From contig NZ_JAUEPL010000015.1 of the NCBI RefSeq assembly GCF_030406405.1, forward strand, positions 48,214 to 112,213: 64,000 nucleotides of DNA, written 5' to 3'. The stretch is from Streptomyces ficellus. GTDB taxonomy: Bacteria > Actinomycetota > Actinomycetes > Streptomycetales > Streptomycetaceae. This document shows positions 26,509 to 43,475 of the stretch, piece by piece (within the stretch, counting starts at the first letter, position 1; every line of letters starts with the position of its first letter). The position numbers and the translations under genes were made by a program. Below the pieces are notes generated by a model. It worked only from the letters and a program-made list of their open reading frames with translations, did no database searches and had not been told where the DNA came from.

Positions 26509-27220
26509 CTACCTGAACTCCCTTCGCCTTCGCCGCCGTAAGCGGCTCGCCGCCCAGTACGCCCAGCCGGGCGATCAGCGGGTCGCCGTGATCGGACTCG
26601 GCCGGTTCGGCAGCTCGCTGGCGGGCGAGCTGATGCGCCGCGGCTGGGACGTCCTGGGCATCGACACGGACGCCGGGCTCGTCCAGAAGTACAGCGACGG
26701 GCTCACTCACTCCGCCGTCGCCGACTGCACCGACCCGGAGGCGCTTCGGCAGCTCGGCGTGGGCGACTTCACCAGCGCCGTCGTCGCCATCGGCAGCCAC
26801 ATCGAGGCGAGCATTCTGGTCACCTCCAACCTGCTGGACGCCGGCGTGTCCAACATCTGGGCCAAGGCCATCAGCCGCCAGCACGGCCAGATCCTCGAAC
26901 GCCTGGGCGCTCACCATGTCGTCCTGCCCGAACACGAGATGGGCGAACGTGTCGCCCACCTGGTGACCGGCCGGATGCTGGACTTCATCGAGTTCGACGA
27001 CGACTACGCGCTGGTGAAGACGGTCGCCCCGGACGTCGCCACCGGGATGCCGCTCGGGCAGAGCCGGGTGCGCAGCAGGTACGGCGTGACCGTCGTCGGC
27101 ATCAAACGCCCCGGGCAGGGCTTCACCTACGCCACCGCCGACACGGTGATGGAGCGGGGCGACGTCATCGTGGTCACCGGCAAGACCCATGACGTCGAGG
27201 CGTTCTCCGAGCTGAGCTGA
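26501..27220 (+). CDS. TrkA/KtrA-family RCK regulatory subunit of K+ uptake
   Basis: The 239-aa protein has an N-terminal Rossmann RCK_N domain (VAVIGLGRFGSSLAGELMRR with GxGxxG, acidic end of strand 2 in GIDTD). The C-terminal RCK_C domain follows from about residue 150 (YALVKTVAPDVATGMPLGQS). It overlaps the pore gene by eight bases. Nucleotide binding by the RCK ring gates the channel. Confidence 0.93.
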   Translation: MGNYLNSLRLRRRKRLAAQYAQPGDQRVAVIGLGRFGSSLAGELMRRGWDVLGIDTDAGLVQKYSDGLTHSAVADCTDPEALRQLGVGDFTSAVVAIGSHIEASILVTSNLLDAGVSNIWAKAISRQHGQILERLGAHHVVLPEHEMGERVAHLVTGRMLDFIEFDDDYALVKTVAPDVATGMPLGQSRVRSRYGVTVVGIKRPGQGFTYATADTVMERGDVIVVTGKTHDVEAFSELS

Positions 27221-27266
27221 CCAGAGGCCGGCCGGTTCGTTCAGTCGTCGCCGCCAGTCGTCGCCG

Positions 27267-27806
<540 letters not shown>

Positions 27807-28011
27807 CAGGGGCTCCCGGGCGTGACGGCGGATGCGACGACGGCGGATGCGGCGGCGGATGCGTACGGGTTCCACCATGCGTACGGGTTCCACTGTGGGC
27901 CCGGGACGCCTGGAGGGAACACGTTGTTGGGCCGTACGGCTGATGCGGCTTCGCGGACGACGGACAACGTACGACGGACGGCGAACGGCGGACGGCGGCG
28001 ACGACTTCGGG
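27807..28011. repeat. Low-complexity CGGCGGATGCG-type repeats
   Basis: The stretch upstream of the DoxX gene contains imperfect repeats of CGGCGGATGCG, two copies of TGCGTACGGGTTCCAC at about 27858-27893, and ACGGACGGCGAACGGCGGACGG. No gene is present. It may be a slippage-prone leader. Confidence 0.5.
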
Positions 28012-28497
28012 TCACCCGCGGCCCGGTCGGTCCGTGCCGTGGACCGGCTCGACCTCCAGGAAGCGGCGCTTGCGCGGGCCACGGTAGAGCAGGGCCTCCC
28101 AGCCGAGCCCGCCCAGCACGCGGGCGCACTCGCCGAGCGCGCGGTCCTCCTCGTGGGCGGCGCCGCCACCCGGCGGGCCCAGCCATTCCACGCGCACCGT
28201 CCCCGGCGCCTCCCCCGGCCCCACCCGGTACCCGGTCGCCACCCGGCGCCCTTCCGCGTCGACGGCCGAGGGTGCGATCCCGGCGGCCTCCAGCGCCAGC
28301 GCGACCGCCCTGACCGGCTGGTTGCGCTCCCACAGGGCGGGCACCGCCCGGGGGTCCCCGCTCGCCGTATGGGTCAGCCGCCGGATCTGCAGCAGTCCCT
28401 CGAACGCCACCCGTACCTCGGCCGCCCGGCGCTCCGCCTCCCCGGGCGGCCTGGTGGGCCCGTCCCCGGTGGCCGCGGCGAAACCCCCGGCCGTCAC
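28012..28497 (-). CDS. Hypothetical protein coupled to the WGR protein gene (161 aa)
   Basis: A GTG at 28497 overlaps the stop of the upstream gene (GTGA). The product has a helical N-terminus (AAEVRVAFEGLLQIRRLTHT). A C-terminal alpha/beta part follows (TVRVEWLGPPGGGAAHEEDR, then CARVLGGLGWEALLYRG). No family is recognised. The coupling implies joint action with the WGR/beta-propeller protein. Confidence 0.65.
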   Translation of the reverse strand: MTAGGFAAATGDGPTRPPGEAERRAAEVRVAFEGLLQIRRLTHTASGDPRAVPALWERNQPVRAVALALEAAGIAPSAVDAEGRRVATGYRVGPGEAPGTVRVEWLGPPGGGAAHEEDRALGECARVLGGLGWEALLYRGPRKRRFLEVEPVHGTDRPGRG

Positions 28498-29933
28498 CGC
28501 AGCCTCCTGATGTCCCCCCGGACCCGGTAGAAGCCGCCCGACGCCGCGTGCAGCGCGTCGACGACGTACCGCGCGCCCGGTTCCCGTATCGCCCTCGGGA
28601 ACTGGACGTTCCACGAGGGCTCGTAGCCGTCCGACACCACATGGACGCGCATCCGCCCGCCCCCGTCCTGTACGCACTCCACGACCACCGAGCCGGCGGG
28701 CGCGGCCGTCACCGTCGTCACCGAGGAGACGGCGGTGGCCGGAGCGTACGTCGGCAGCGTCGCGGCGGCGAGCTTCACGTCCCGCGCGACCGGCACCGTG
28801 CCCTGCTGGGCGGCGGTGATCGCCGCCTCGCTCGCGTCCACGCACACCAGGGACCCGTCCGTGGTGACCAGGTACAGCCGGCCCTCGTGGTACTGCATCG
28901 ACAGCGCCGAGCCGCCGCCGGTCCCGAGCTTCCACAGCCGCGTACCGTCCCGGTCGAAGCAGTACACCGACGACGAGGAGTCCCCGGCGAAGACGAACCG
29001 GCCGCCGGGCGAGGTGGCGCACGAGTACACCGCGCTGTCGCAGCCGTACGTCGCCTCCAGCGCGCCGTCCGCCTTGGACAACCGCTGGACCACGCGGTGC
29101 GCCGTACCCGCGTACACGGCGTCGTGTTCCTGCCAGCCGAAGAGGACCGGACCCCGGGTGGGCGTGTGCCACAGCTCGCCGCCACCGTCGGGCGCGTACG
29201 CCGTCACGCCCCGGTGGTGTCCGTGGTAGACGGCCCGGTCGTCGGCGCGCACCATCCAGGCGTGCTCGCCCCGGCCGCCGCGCGACCACTGGTGCTCGTC
29301 CTCGTGGTCGATCACGGTGAGCCGCCCGGCGCGGTCCGCGACGTTCAGCACGCCCTCGTGGATGTCCAGCCAGAAGATGTCCACGTCGGCGGCTATGTCG
29401 TACGCCGCGAACGGCAGCTTGGAGGACAGGTCGTACACCCGGCCGTCGTCGCAGCCCGCGTAGATCCAGAAGTCGTCGGCGACCAGGCACTTGACGCCGT
29501 CCGGGAGGCTGTAGCGGGCGAGGACCTCGCCGGTGTGGCCGAGTGTGTAAACGTCCCCCGCCTGGTTGCCGACCCAGCAGCGCTCGTCGTCCACGTGGAT
29601 GCCGAACGCCGATGAGCCGGTACGGAACCGCCACAGCACCGGCGCAACCGCCCTCGCCGTCGAGGGCGCGGACGAGACCTGACGGCGTGTGACCGCCCGC
29701 GGGGCGCGCTGTCCGGGCACCGCCGGCGCGTACCCCTTGCGCACCTTCTCGCCTATCTTCTTCGCCGCGGCGGCCTGTGCCTTCTGCGGCGTGGGGAACG
29801 TGGAGGTCTGGGTCTGCCCGGCGGCCCCGATCCGCCCGTAGCGCACGGACACCAGCTGCCCCTGCACCGTCACCTCGTAGAACTTGTGCGCACCGCCGCC
29901 GTCCTGAGACAGCTCCAGATACGTCGTCGACAT
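28494..29933 (-). CDS. WGR-domain protein with beta-propeller
   Basis: The ATG at 29933 follows GGGAGGGG. Residues 1-75 form a WGR domain (YLELSQDGGGAHKFYEVTVQ, VSVRYGRIGAAGQTQT), a module of nucleic-acid-associated proteins such as PARPs and MolR-like factors. Residues about 95-400 are PQQ/quinoprotein-like propeller repeats (CWVGNQAGDVYTL, WIYAGCDDGRVYDL, FVFAGDSSSSVYCFD, LYLVTTDGSLVCVD). A C-terminal beta domain follows. There is no signal peptide, so it is cytoplasmic. Function is unknown. Confidence 0.85.
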   Translation of the reverse strand: MSTTYLELSQDGGGAHKFYEVTVQGQLVSVRYGRIGAAGQTQTSTFPTPQKAQAAAAKKIGEKVRKGYAPAVPGQRAPRAVTRRQVSSAPSTARAVAPVLWRFRTGSSAFGIHVDDERCWVGNQAGDVYTLGHTGEVLARYSLPDGVKCLVADDFWIYAGCDDGRVYDLSSKLPFAAYDIAADVDIFWLDIHEGVLNVADRAGRLTVIDHEDEHQWSRGGRGEHAWMVRADDRAVYHGHHRGVTAYAPDGGGELWHTPTRGPVLFGWQEHDAVYAGTAHRVVQRLSKADGALEATYGCDSAVYSCATSPGGRFVFAGDSSSSVYCFDRDGTRLWKLGTGGGSALSMQYHEGRLYLVTTDGSLVCVDASEAAITAAQQGTVPVARDVKLAAATLPTYAPATAVSSVTTVTAAPAGSVVVECVQDGGGRMRVHVVSDGYEPSWNVQFPRAIREPGARYVVDALHAASGGFYRVRGDIRRLR

Positions 29934-30112
29934 GGCAGACCCCTCCCCAGGGCAGGCCCCGCGGCCTGTTCCGCGAGTCCCACTGCCTGAACAGTAGGAG
30001 GACCCACTGACAATCACTTCGAAGGCAGCAAGTCCCTGGTCAGCGGCGTGCGGCCGTGGCCCGCGGCAGTGTGGTGGAGTGGGCCGGGAAACGGGCACTA
30101 GGGTCGTCGGGC

Positions 30113-30811
30113 ATGACCGAACCACGCTATGTGCGTACCACCCGTGAGTCCTACGACGCCATCGCCGTCTCCTACGCCGAGCACTTCAGGGACGTCTTCG
30201 ACACCCAGGCGTACGACCGTGCGATGCTCGCCGCCTTCGCCGAGCTGGTGCGGGGCGCCGGCGGCGGCCCGGTCGTGGATCTCGGCTCCGGGCCCGGCTG
30301 GGTGACGGCTCGCCTCCACTCCCTCGGACTGGCCGTCTCCGGTATCGACCTGTCCCCCGCGATGGTGGCGCTGGCCCGGCGGACGTACCCGGATCTGCGG
30401 TTCGACGAGGGTTCGATGACGGCCCTGGACATGGCGGACGGCGCTCTGGCCGGCGTCGTCGCCTGGTACTCCCTCATCCACATCGCGCCGCGGGACGTGC
30501 CGGCGGTGCTGGCCGAGTTCCACCGGGTGCTGGCCCCGGGCGGGCACCTGCTGCTCGCCTTCCAGGTCGGTGACGAGCCATTGCGTCTGACCGAGGCGCT
30601 CGGCCACGCCGTGTCGCTCGACTTCCACCGGTGGTCGCCCGACCGGCTCGCCGCCCTGCTGGACGGTGCCGGGTTCACGCTGGACGCGCGGCTGCTGCGC
30701 GAGCCGTCCGCGACCGAGAGGACCCCGCAGGCCTACCTCCTGGCGCGCAAGAGGACGGTGGAGGAGGCGGAGGAGGTGGTGGAGGCGGTGGAGGCGGAAG
30801 TGGAGGCGTAG
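30113..30811 (+). CDS. SAM-dependent class I methyltransferase
   Basis: The 232-aa protein shows the Rossmann SAM-binding motif I (PVVDLGSGPGWVTARL), the acidic residue after strand 2 (SGIDLSPAMVALA), motif II-like SMTALDMADGAL and a post-motif segment VLAEFHRVLAPGGHLLLAF. Substrate is unknown. The C-terminal tail is a run of Glu and Val (VEEAEEVVEAVEAEVEA) from low-complexity GGAGG repeats and may be disordered. Confidence 0.88.
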   Translation: MTEPRYVRTTRESYDAIAVSYAEHFRDVFDTQAYDRAMLAAFAELVRGAGGGPVVDLGSGPGWVTARLHSLGLAVSGIDLSPAMVALARRTYPDLRFDEGSMTALDMADGALAGVVAWYSLIHIAPRDVPAVLAEFHRVLAPGGHLLLAFQVGDEPLRLTEALGHAVSLDFHRWSPDRLAALLDGAGFTLDARLLREPSATERTPQAYLLARKRTVEEAEEVVEAVEAEVEA

Positions 30812-30954
30812 GGGGGAGGCGCGGGGCGTCCGGTCGGAGCAGTCCGGCGGGCGCGGGTGGCCGGGGCCCGGAGACGATGGGCACCGGCGACACCGGTCAC
30901 CGGTGGGTGCGGCACCCCTCGCGCGGCCGCGTGCCGACGAGCGGAGGGTGAGGC

Positions 30955-31719
30955 ATGCAGCTGATACGGAGGCGCCGTTACCGTACCGCCGCCTCCCTCG
31001 CGGCGCTCGGGGTCCTCGCCGGCACCTCGCTGTGGCTCAACCCCTCCGGGGCGCCGCTGCGCGACGCCAACTCCGCATCCGGGCGGAAGCAGGCGCAGGG
31101 CGCCCGTCACCAGGGGCCCCGGCCCGCGATCGTGCCGCGGCGGGCGTGGCACGCCGAGACGGTGGACACGGCGCCCGGCGCCCGCTACGCGCCGTCGGTG
31201 AAGGCCGCGGTCATCCACCACACCAGCACGCCGAACGGCTACGACTGCGCGGCCGTGCCCGGCACGCTGCGAGATCTGTACGCCGGACACGCCTACGGCA
31301 GGCACTGGGACGACCTCGGCTACAACTTCCTCGTCGACGCCTGCGGCACCATCTACGAGGGCCGGGCGGGCGGCATCGGCAGGCCGGTCGTCGGCGCGCA
31401 CACCAAGGGCTTCAACGAGGGGACGGTCGGCATCGCCGCGATCGGGACCTTCACGCGCGGGGAGACCGTTCCGGAGCCGATGCTCGACGCCATCGCGCGG
31501 CTGGTCGCCTGGAAGCTCGGGCCCCATGGCCCCGACCCGCGCGGCACGGTCCTCCTGGTGTCCACCCATGACGAGGCCCGTTACCCGAAGGGCACGAAGG
31601 CCCGGCTCCCGGTGGTCGGCGGGCACATGGACGGCTACCCCACCCGGTGCCCGGGGGCGGCCCTGTACGCCAAGCTTCCCGACATCGCCGCGAGAGCGGC
31701 CCGTATCCAGCGCCGTTGA
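30955..31719 (+). CDS. Exported peptidoglycan-recognition N-acetylmuramoyl-L-alanine amidase
   Basis: The 254-aa protein starts six bases after GGAGGG. An N-terminal hydrophobic segment (AASLAALGVLAGTSLWL) serves as signal or anchor. The PGRP/amidase_2 domain begins at PAIVPRRAWHAE near residue 58. Zinc and catalytic residues are in place: His of VIHHTSTPNGYDC, Tyr of GYNFLVDACG, and His and Cys of GGHMDGYPTRCPG. It should cleave the amide between muramic acid and the stem peptide in the cell wall. Confidence 0.9.
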   Translation: MQLIRRRRYRTAASLAALGVLAGTSLWLNPSGAPLRDANSASGRKQAQGARHQGPRPAIVPRRAWHAETVDTAPGARYAPSVKAAVIHHTSTPNGYDCAAVPGTLRDLYAGHAYGRHWDDLGYNFLVDACGTIYEGRAGGIGRPVVGAHTKGFNEGTVGIAAIGTFTRGETVPEPMLDAIARLVAWKLGPHGPDPRGTVLLVSTHDEARYPKGTKARLPVVGGHMDGYPTRCPGAALYAKLPDIAARAARIQRR

Positions 31720-31776
31720 CGCCGCCGCGGGCCAGCCCGGTGCGCGCCGGCCGGGGGCGGGTCAGCCCGGTGCGGA

Positions 31777-32100
31777 TCAGCCGGGGGGGGGCGGGGCGTG
31801 GCCCTGTGCGGCCGTCCGCAGTGTGCTGTTGACGCGCACGGGCGGACACCCGTACCTCGCGCGTTCGGTGTTGACCAGCTCGACGACCCGCTGGGCGTAC
31901 CCGGTCGCCGTGCTCATGGCCTCGGCGCCTCCCGCACGGGGGGTGCTCGCGTCCTGGGGCTCGGCTCCCGTGCCGCTGGGCACATCGGTGTCGCCGTCCG
32001 TATCCCCGGCCATGAGGTCTCCGGTGACCACGGTGGCGACCGTGACCGCTCCGGCGATGACGGTTCCGATGCCCTGGTACGTCCCTGCGCGCCGCCGCAC
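31777..32100 (-). pseudogene. Truncated CAP (SCP/PR-1)-domain protein
   Basis: An N-terminal hydrophobic segment (GIGTVIAGAVTVATVVTG) and an acidic linker lead into YAQRVVELVNTERARYGCPP then RVNSTLRTAAQGHA. This is the exact beginning of a CAP domain, whose typical continuation (AxxHSxDM...) should add about 100 residues. Here it ends after APPPPG at a run of nine C. No continuation was found in other frames before the amidase gene, so the gene has lost its 3' part. Confidence 0.65.
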
Positions 32101-32331
32101 CGATTACACGTCCTTTCGCGAGGGTTGGCACGACAGGAGGACTTCCGTACGGGCTCTCGCCGGAGACCGGCCCGCTGCCGAAACGACCTCATAAGGCCAG
32201 CGCCGAGCCGCCGACGCGCCGCTCCGATCGAGCCAGCCATGGGGCAGGATGTGCGAAAGCTCGCCGGACATGTTCGATAAAAGCCGTCCGGCGGTGGTGG
32301 ATTCAGGCCGAGAGCAGAAGGGACCGCCAGG

Positions 32332-32661
32332 GTGTCAGCCCCGCACGTGAGCACTGAGAGCACCTCGCCCGCCGACGATGTCGCGGAGGTCGTGCTGTCC
32401 GTCGTGGCCGAGGTGACGGGCGCCGGGCCCCACCGGCTGACGGACAGCTTCTACGACGTCGGCGGCACTTCCCTGGACGCGATACGCATATGCCTGCGCG
32501 TGGGCCGGGAACTGGGCGTGGACATCGCCCCCGAGACACTGCTCGACAGCGAGGACCTCGCCGGGTTCGCGGCGGTGGTCTCAGCCGCCCGGGACGACCG
32601 GCACGAGCAGGACGAGTGGGACGCCCGGGGTTCCCGCGACGACCGGGACGGCGCCCGATGA
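32332..32661 (+). CDS. Free-standing peptidyl/aryl carrier protein
   Basis: This is a 109-aa single-domain carrier protein. The phosphopantetheine attachment motif is DVGGTSLDAIRICLRV, with Ser near residue 47, followed by LGVDIAPETLLDSEDLAGFA. The C-terminal 20 residues are charged and probably disordered. Its stop overlaps the start of the adenylation gene (ATGA). The latter most likely loads this carrier, which then donates to the condensation domain of the third gene. Confidence 0.88.
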   Translation: MSAPHVSTESTSPADDVAEVVLSVVAEVTGAGPHRLTDSFYDVGGTSLDAIRICLRVGRELGVDIAPETLLDSEDLAGFAAVVSAARDDRHEQDEWDARGSRDDRDGAR

Positions 32662-34348
32662 CCGGCGGCGTGGTGGCCACGGCCGGCGGCCCGGCCGGCA
32701 CCGTCCGCGCGCCCCGTGCCGACGAGCCGCCGACCGGCGCGGCCGGACCGTCGCTGATCCATGAGGCCGTCGAGCGGCACGCGCGGTGCACGCCCGATGC
32801 CGTCGCGCTGGTCGACGGTGACACCCGCGTCCCGTACGCGGATCTGAACGCGGCGGCCGACGCCTGGGCGGCCGAACTGCGGGACCGGGGTGCCGGGCCC
32901 GGCGGGTTCGTGCCCGTCCTGCTGCCCCGTTCGGCGACGCTGGTGGCGGCCATCCTGGGCGTACTGAAGACGGGGGCGGCGTACGCGGCGCTGGACCCCG
33001 AGTGGCCCGTCGAGCGGCTGCGGTCGGTGGCCCGGGTGCTCGCCCCAGAGGTGACCGTGGCGGACGGTTCGCGGGACGGCTGGGAGGGCCCGGTGTGGTC
33101 GCCCCCGGCGCGCGGTCCGCGGGGCGCGGCCGAGCAGTTCCGGGGGCGGCCGGTGGGACCTGGCCGGCAGGTGGACGGCACCAGCCCCGCCGCCGTCTTC
33201 TTCACCTCCGGCACCACCGGCCGGCCCAAGGCGGTGGTGTCCGGCCACCGGGCCACCGTCAGCCTGTTCGACGGCGGCTTCGAGCCGTTCCACGGCGGGC
33301 CGGTCAGACCGGTGATGCCCCAGGCGGCGCCGGTCTCCTGGGACGGTTTCACGCTGGAGACCTGGGGCCCGCTGATCAACGGCGGAACCAGTGTGCTTCT
33401 GGCTGGCGGGTACCTGATGCCCGGCACGCTGCGCGCGCTCATCGAGCGCGAAGGGGTGAACACCGTCTGGCTCACCGCGTCGCTGTTCCATCTCCTCCTG
33501 GACGAGGACCCGGACTGCTTCGAGGGACTGCGCCACGTGCTGACGGGCGGCGAACGGCTTTCGGTGCCCCGCGTGAGCGCCTTCCTCGACCGCCACCCCG
33601 CCATCGCGCTGACCAACGGTTACGGACCCGTCGAGACCTGCGTCTTCGCCACCGCGCGCCGCGTACGCCGCGCCGACTGCGACGTACCGAGCGGGATCCC
33701 GGTCGGTGTGCCCGTACCGGGCCGCCGCGTGCATGTCCTGACGGACGGGCGGCCTGCCGAACCGGGGACCACCGGTGAGATCTGCGTGTCGGGAGACGGG
33801 GTCGCCCTCGGCTACCTGGGGGACGAGGAGCTGACCGCCCGCATGTTCCCGACCGTCGCCCTCGACGGCGTACCGACGCGGGTGTACCGGACCGGGGACC
33901 TGGGGTTCCAGGACACCGAAGGCGTCCTGCACTTCGCCGGACGCGCCGACCGGCAGGTGAAGGTGCGCGGCCACCGCGTGGAGCCGGAGGAGATCGAAGC
34001 CGTCGTGCGCGCCCTGCCCGGCGTCGCCGACTGCGCGGTCGTGCCCGTCGCCCCCGCCCCCGCCCCCGGGCCCGGGCCCGCGGCGAACGGCGACAACGAC
34101 GACAACGGGGGCGGCGGGGGCGGCGGGGGCTTCGAGCGGCTGGCCCTCTTCTACACGGCCGCAACCGAGGCGGCCGACGCCCTGCCGCCGCAGGCCGTGC
34201 GCCGGGAACTGGCCGGCAGGCTCCCCCGCCACCTCGTACCGGATCTGGTGCGCCGGCAGGCCGATCTGCCCCTCACCGCCAACGGGAAACTGGACCGGGC
34301 CGCGCTGCTGCGCACGCTCCGGCCGGGCAACGGCACGGAGGCCGACGC

Positions 34349-34352
<4 letters not shown>
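32658..34352 (+). CDS. Free-standing NRPS adenylation enzyme
   Basis: This 564-aa AMP-forming ligase has core motifs LKTGAAYAALDP (A2), FFTSGTTGRPKAVV (A3, near 183), NGYGPVETCVFAT (A5), GEICVSGDGVALGY (A6), YRTGDLG (A7), GRADRQVKVRGHRVEPEEIE (A8) and LTANGKLDRA with the catalytic Lys (A10). The pocket segment VSWDGFTLETW keeps the Asp that binds an alpha-amino group, so it should activate an alpha-amino acid rather than an aryl acid. My hand-aligned code (D-G-L-L-L-G-G-V-F) is not one I can assign. A Gly-rich insert follows A8. Confidence 0.85.
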
Positions 34353-41234
<6,882 letters not shown>

Positions 41235-41258
41235 CGCACTGTCAGTAATGTCACGGAA

Positions 41259-41289
41259 CCGCCCCGGCCGGTACTCCCGGCCGGGGCGG
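41259..41289 (+). terminator. Strong hairpin terminator after icd
   Basis: A perfect 13-bp GC stem with a 5-base loop (TACTC), followed by TTTCG, lies 24 bases after the icd stop. It probably ends the NRPS-icd transcription unit. Confidence 0.9.
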
Positions 41290-41311
41290 TTTCGTGCCGC
41301 CTGACGGGCGT

Positions 41312-41941
41312 CTACGGCTGGGGCGTGGCGGCCTGCGGCCTGAAACGCGCCACCAGTTCGGCCGGGGCCTTGTCCGGCGAGCCGGCGTCGTAGGGCGGCT
41401 GGGGGTCGTACTCGATCAGCAGCTGTACGGTCTGCGCGTGCGTGTCGCCGGCGATCCTGCCCGCGAGGGTGAGCCCCATGTCGATGCCGGCGGACACTCC
41501 GGCGGCGGTGACGTACTTGCCGTCGAACACCACGCGCTGCCCGGTCGGTTGCACGCCGAACTGCTTGATCAGGTCCAGGGCCGTCCAGTGGGAGGTCGCG
41601 CGGCGGCCGTCCAGCAGGCCGGCGGCCGCGAGCAGCAGGGAGCCGGTGCACACCGAGGTCGTCCAGGTGGTGGTGGCGTCGACGGTACGCAGCCAGTCGA
41701 GCACGGCCTCGTTGGTCAGATCGGGTTCCGGGCCGCCGGGGACGACCACGATGTCCGGGTGCGTCACCTCGGCGAGTGACCTCCCGGCGACGAGCGAGAG
41801 GACACGGTTGTCGTCCAGGACCGGGCCGGTCCGCTCGGCGACGAACACCGTCTCGGCGCCGGGAAGCGGGGCGAGGGTCTGGTAGGGGCCTACGGCGTCG
41901 AGGGCGGTGAAGCCGTCGTAGAGCAGGATCGCGATCTGCAT
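41312..41941 (-). CDS. DJ-1/PfpI-family protein (isonitrile-hydratase-like)
   Basis: The 209-aa protein begins MQIAILLYDGFTALDAVGPY and has the nucleophile elbow TTSVCTGSLLLAAAGLLDG with Cys, then GRRATSHWTALD and VTAAGVSAGIDMGL. These are shared by isonitrile hydratase and the GlxA N-terminal domain. The ATG follows GAGGGA. It lies downstream of a GlxA-type regulator on the same strand and may be its target. The exact reaction is uncertain. Confidence 0.85.
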   Translation of the reverse strand: MQIAILLYDGFTALDAVGPYQTLAPLPGAETVFVAERTGPVLDDNRVLSLVAGRSLAEVTHPDIVVVPGGPEPDLTNEAVLDWLRTVDATTTWTTSVCTGSLLLAAAGLLDGRRATSHWTALDLIKQFGVQPTGQRVVFDGKYVTAAGVSAGIDMGLTLAGRIAGDTHAQTVQLLIEYDPQPPYDAGSPDKAPAELVARFRPQAATPQP

Positions 41942-42020
41942 GCTGTCCCTCTTTTCGGGTTGCGGCGTACGCCGCAGCGCGTCGGGACGCGGCGGCGCGG
42001 CGGCCGGGTGGCCGCGGGGG

Positions 42021-43004
42021 TCAGTGGCTGAGCGCGGGGCGGAAGCGGCGGCGGTATTCGGCCGGTGCCGAGCCCAGGGCCTTGACGAAGGCGCGGCGCA
42101 TCGCCTCGGGGGTGCCGTAGCCGCAGGCCCGCGAGACCTCCTCGACGTTGCGGGCCGTGTCCTCCAGGAGCCTGCGGGCCTGCTCCAGACGCACCTGTTC
42201 GACGTACCGCCCGGGGGTGACGCCCGTCTCGGCCCGGAAGGCGCGGGCGAAGTGCCGGGGGGAGAGGCGGGCGCGCTCGGCGAGCGCCGGCACGGACAGG
42301 TCGTCGTCCGGGTGCTCGGCGATCCACCGCTGGACCTCGCGCAACGGCTCGCGCTGTGCGGTCTGGGCGGACAACTGGGCGCTGAACTGCGCCTGGTTTC
42401 CGGGCCGGCGCAGGAAGACCACGAGGTTGCGGGCCACATGGAGGGCGGTGTCACGCCCCAGGTCCTCCTCGACCAGCGCGAGGGCGAGGTCGATGCCCGC
42501 GGTCACGCCCGCCGAGGTGGCGACATGCCCGTCCCGGATGTAGATGGGCCCGGCGTCCACCTCGACCTCGGGGTGGTCCCGGGCGAGCTTGTCGCTGTAC
42601 GCCCAATGGGTCGTCGCCCGGCGGCCGTTCAGGAGTCCCGCCTCGGCCAGCAGCATCGCCCCGGTGCAGACGGAGAGCAGGCGCTGGGCGCTCGGGGCGT
42701 GGGCGCGCAGCCAGTCGATCAGGCGGGCGTCCGGTGCCCGCGTGCCCTGCCCACCCGGTACGAGCAGGGTGTGGGGTACGGGCGCGCCGGCGAGGGCGTG
42801 GTCCGGGACGAGGGTGAGCCCACTGAAGGTACGGACCGGCGCACCGTCCAGCGAGGCGGTCGTGACGCGGTACGCGCCGGGGTCGCCGACGGACAGGCCC
42901 GCGCCGGTGAACACTTCGACCGGGCCTGTCACATCCAGGCTCTGGACCTCCTGGAAGAGGACGACCAGCACGTCCTTGCCGCTTTTGCCGGGGCGCCGTG
43001 TCAT
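42021..43004 (-). CDS. GlxA-family transcriptional regulator (DJ-1/PfpI + AraC)
   Basis: The 327-aa protein carries a DJ-1/PfpI-like sensor domain in residues 1-195 (SVCTGAMLLAEAGLLNGRRA, VATSAGVTAGIDLALAL). An AraC-type double helix-turn-helix occupies about 220-325 (LSVPALAERARLSPRHFARA, EEVSRACGYGTPEAMRRAF). It probably regulates the adjacent PfpI gene and itself. Confidence 0.9.
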   Translation of the reverse strand: MTRRPGKSGKDVLVVLFQEVQSLDVTGPVEVFTGAGLSVGDPGAYRVTTASLDGAPVRTFSGLTLVPDHALAGAPVPHTLLVPGGQGTRAPDARLIDWLRAHAPSAQRLLSVCTGAMLLAEAGLLNGRRATTHWAYSDKLARDHPEVEVDAGPIYIRDGHVATSAGVTAGIDLALALVEEDLGRDTALHVARNLVVFLRRPGNQAQFSAQLSAQTAQREPLREVQRWIAEHPDDDLSVPALAERARLSPRHFARAFRAETGVTPGRYVEQVRLEQARRLLEDTARNVEEVSRACGYGTPEAMRRAFVKALGSAPAEYRRRFRPALSH

Positions 43005-43209
43005 GGGGTCGATTCTTCAAGCGGCCTTCACCGTCCGCAATGACGGGAATCCCACCCTTCCTGCCATCGCGGCCCAAGGCCGGCGCGCAGCCGGCCGGGT
43101 TCCCGGCCGACTTCCCGGTCGGGGACGCCGACGTGAAGGAGGCGTTCACCCGCCGGCACGCGGAGTGCCAGACGGCCACGCAGACCTGTCGCCGGAGGCC
43201 AAGGACGTC

Positions 43210-43475
43210 ACGGGCGGTGAGGAGGTCGTCCGGGCGGCTATGGGACCGGTCGGTCGGGGCGCGTGGGCCGGGGCGTGCGGCGGGAGGCGAGCGCCGCGGC
43301 GACGGCGAGCGCCGTGCTCTGGGCGGCCAGCAGCAGCCAGAACAGCGGCGTCCCCGCGCCCTGGTGGTCGGCTGTCGCGGCCTACAGCTGGCCTCCTACG
43401 GCTCCGCTGGCCAGGGCGCCAAGGCCCTCCGCCATGCGTACCGTGCCCACGGCCGCGGCCGGTCGGCCGGGAGGT
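43210..43475 (-). pseudogene. MFS transporter C-terminal remnant
   Basis: The minus strand reads TVRMAEGLGALASGAVGGQL, an in-frame TAG, then TPLFWLLLAAQSTALAVAAA and LASRRTPRP. This is the last two helices of an MFS exporter interrupted by a nonsense codon. The rest of the transporter is missing, and its 5' side is joined to a regulator fragment on the other strand. Confidence 0.55.

Noticed and set aside
30631..31571. Plus-strand frames overlapping the methyltransferase end and amidase gene
   Set aside because: They are shadow frames; the Gly-rich run comes from the GGAGG repeats at the end of the methyltransferase gene.
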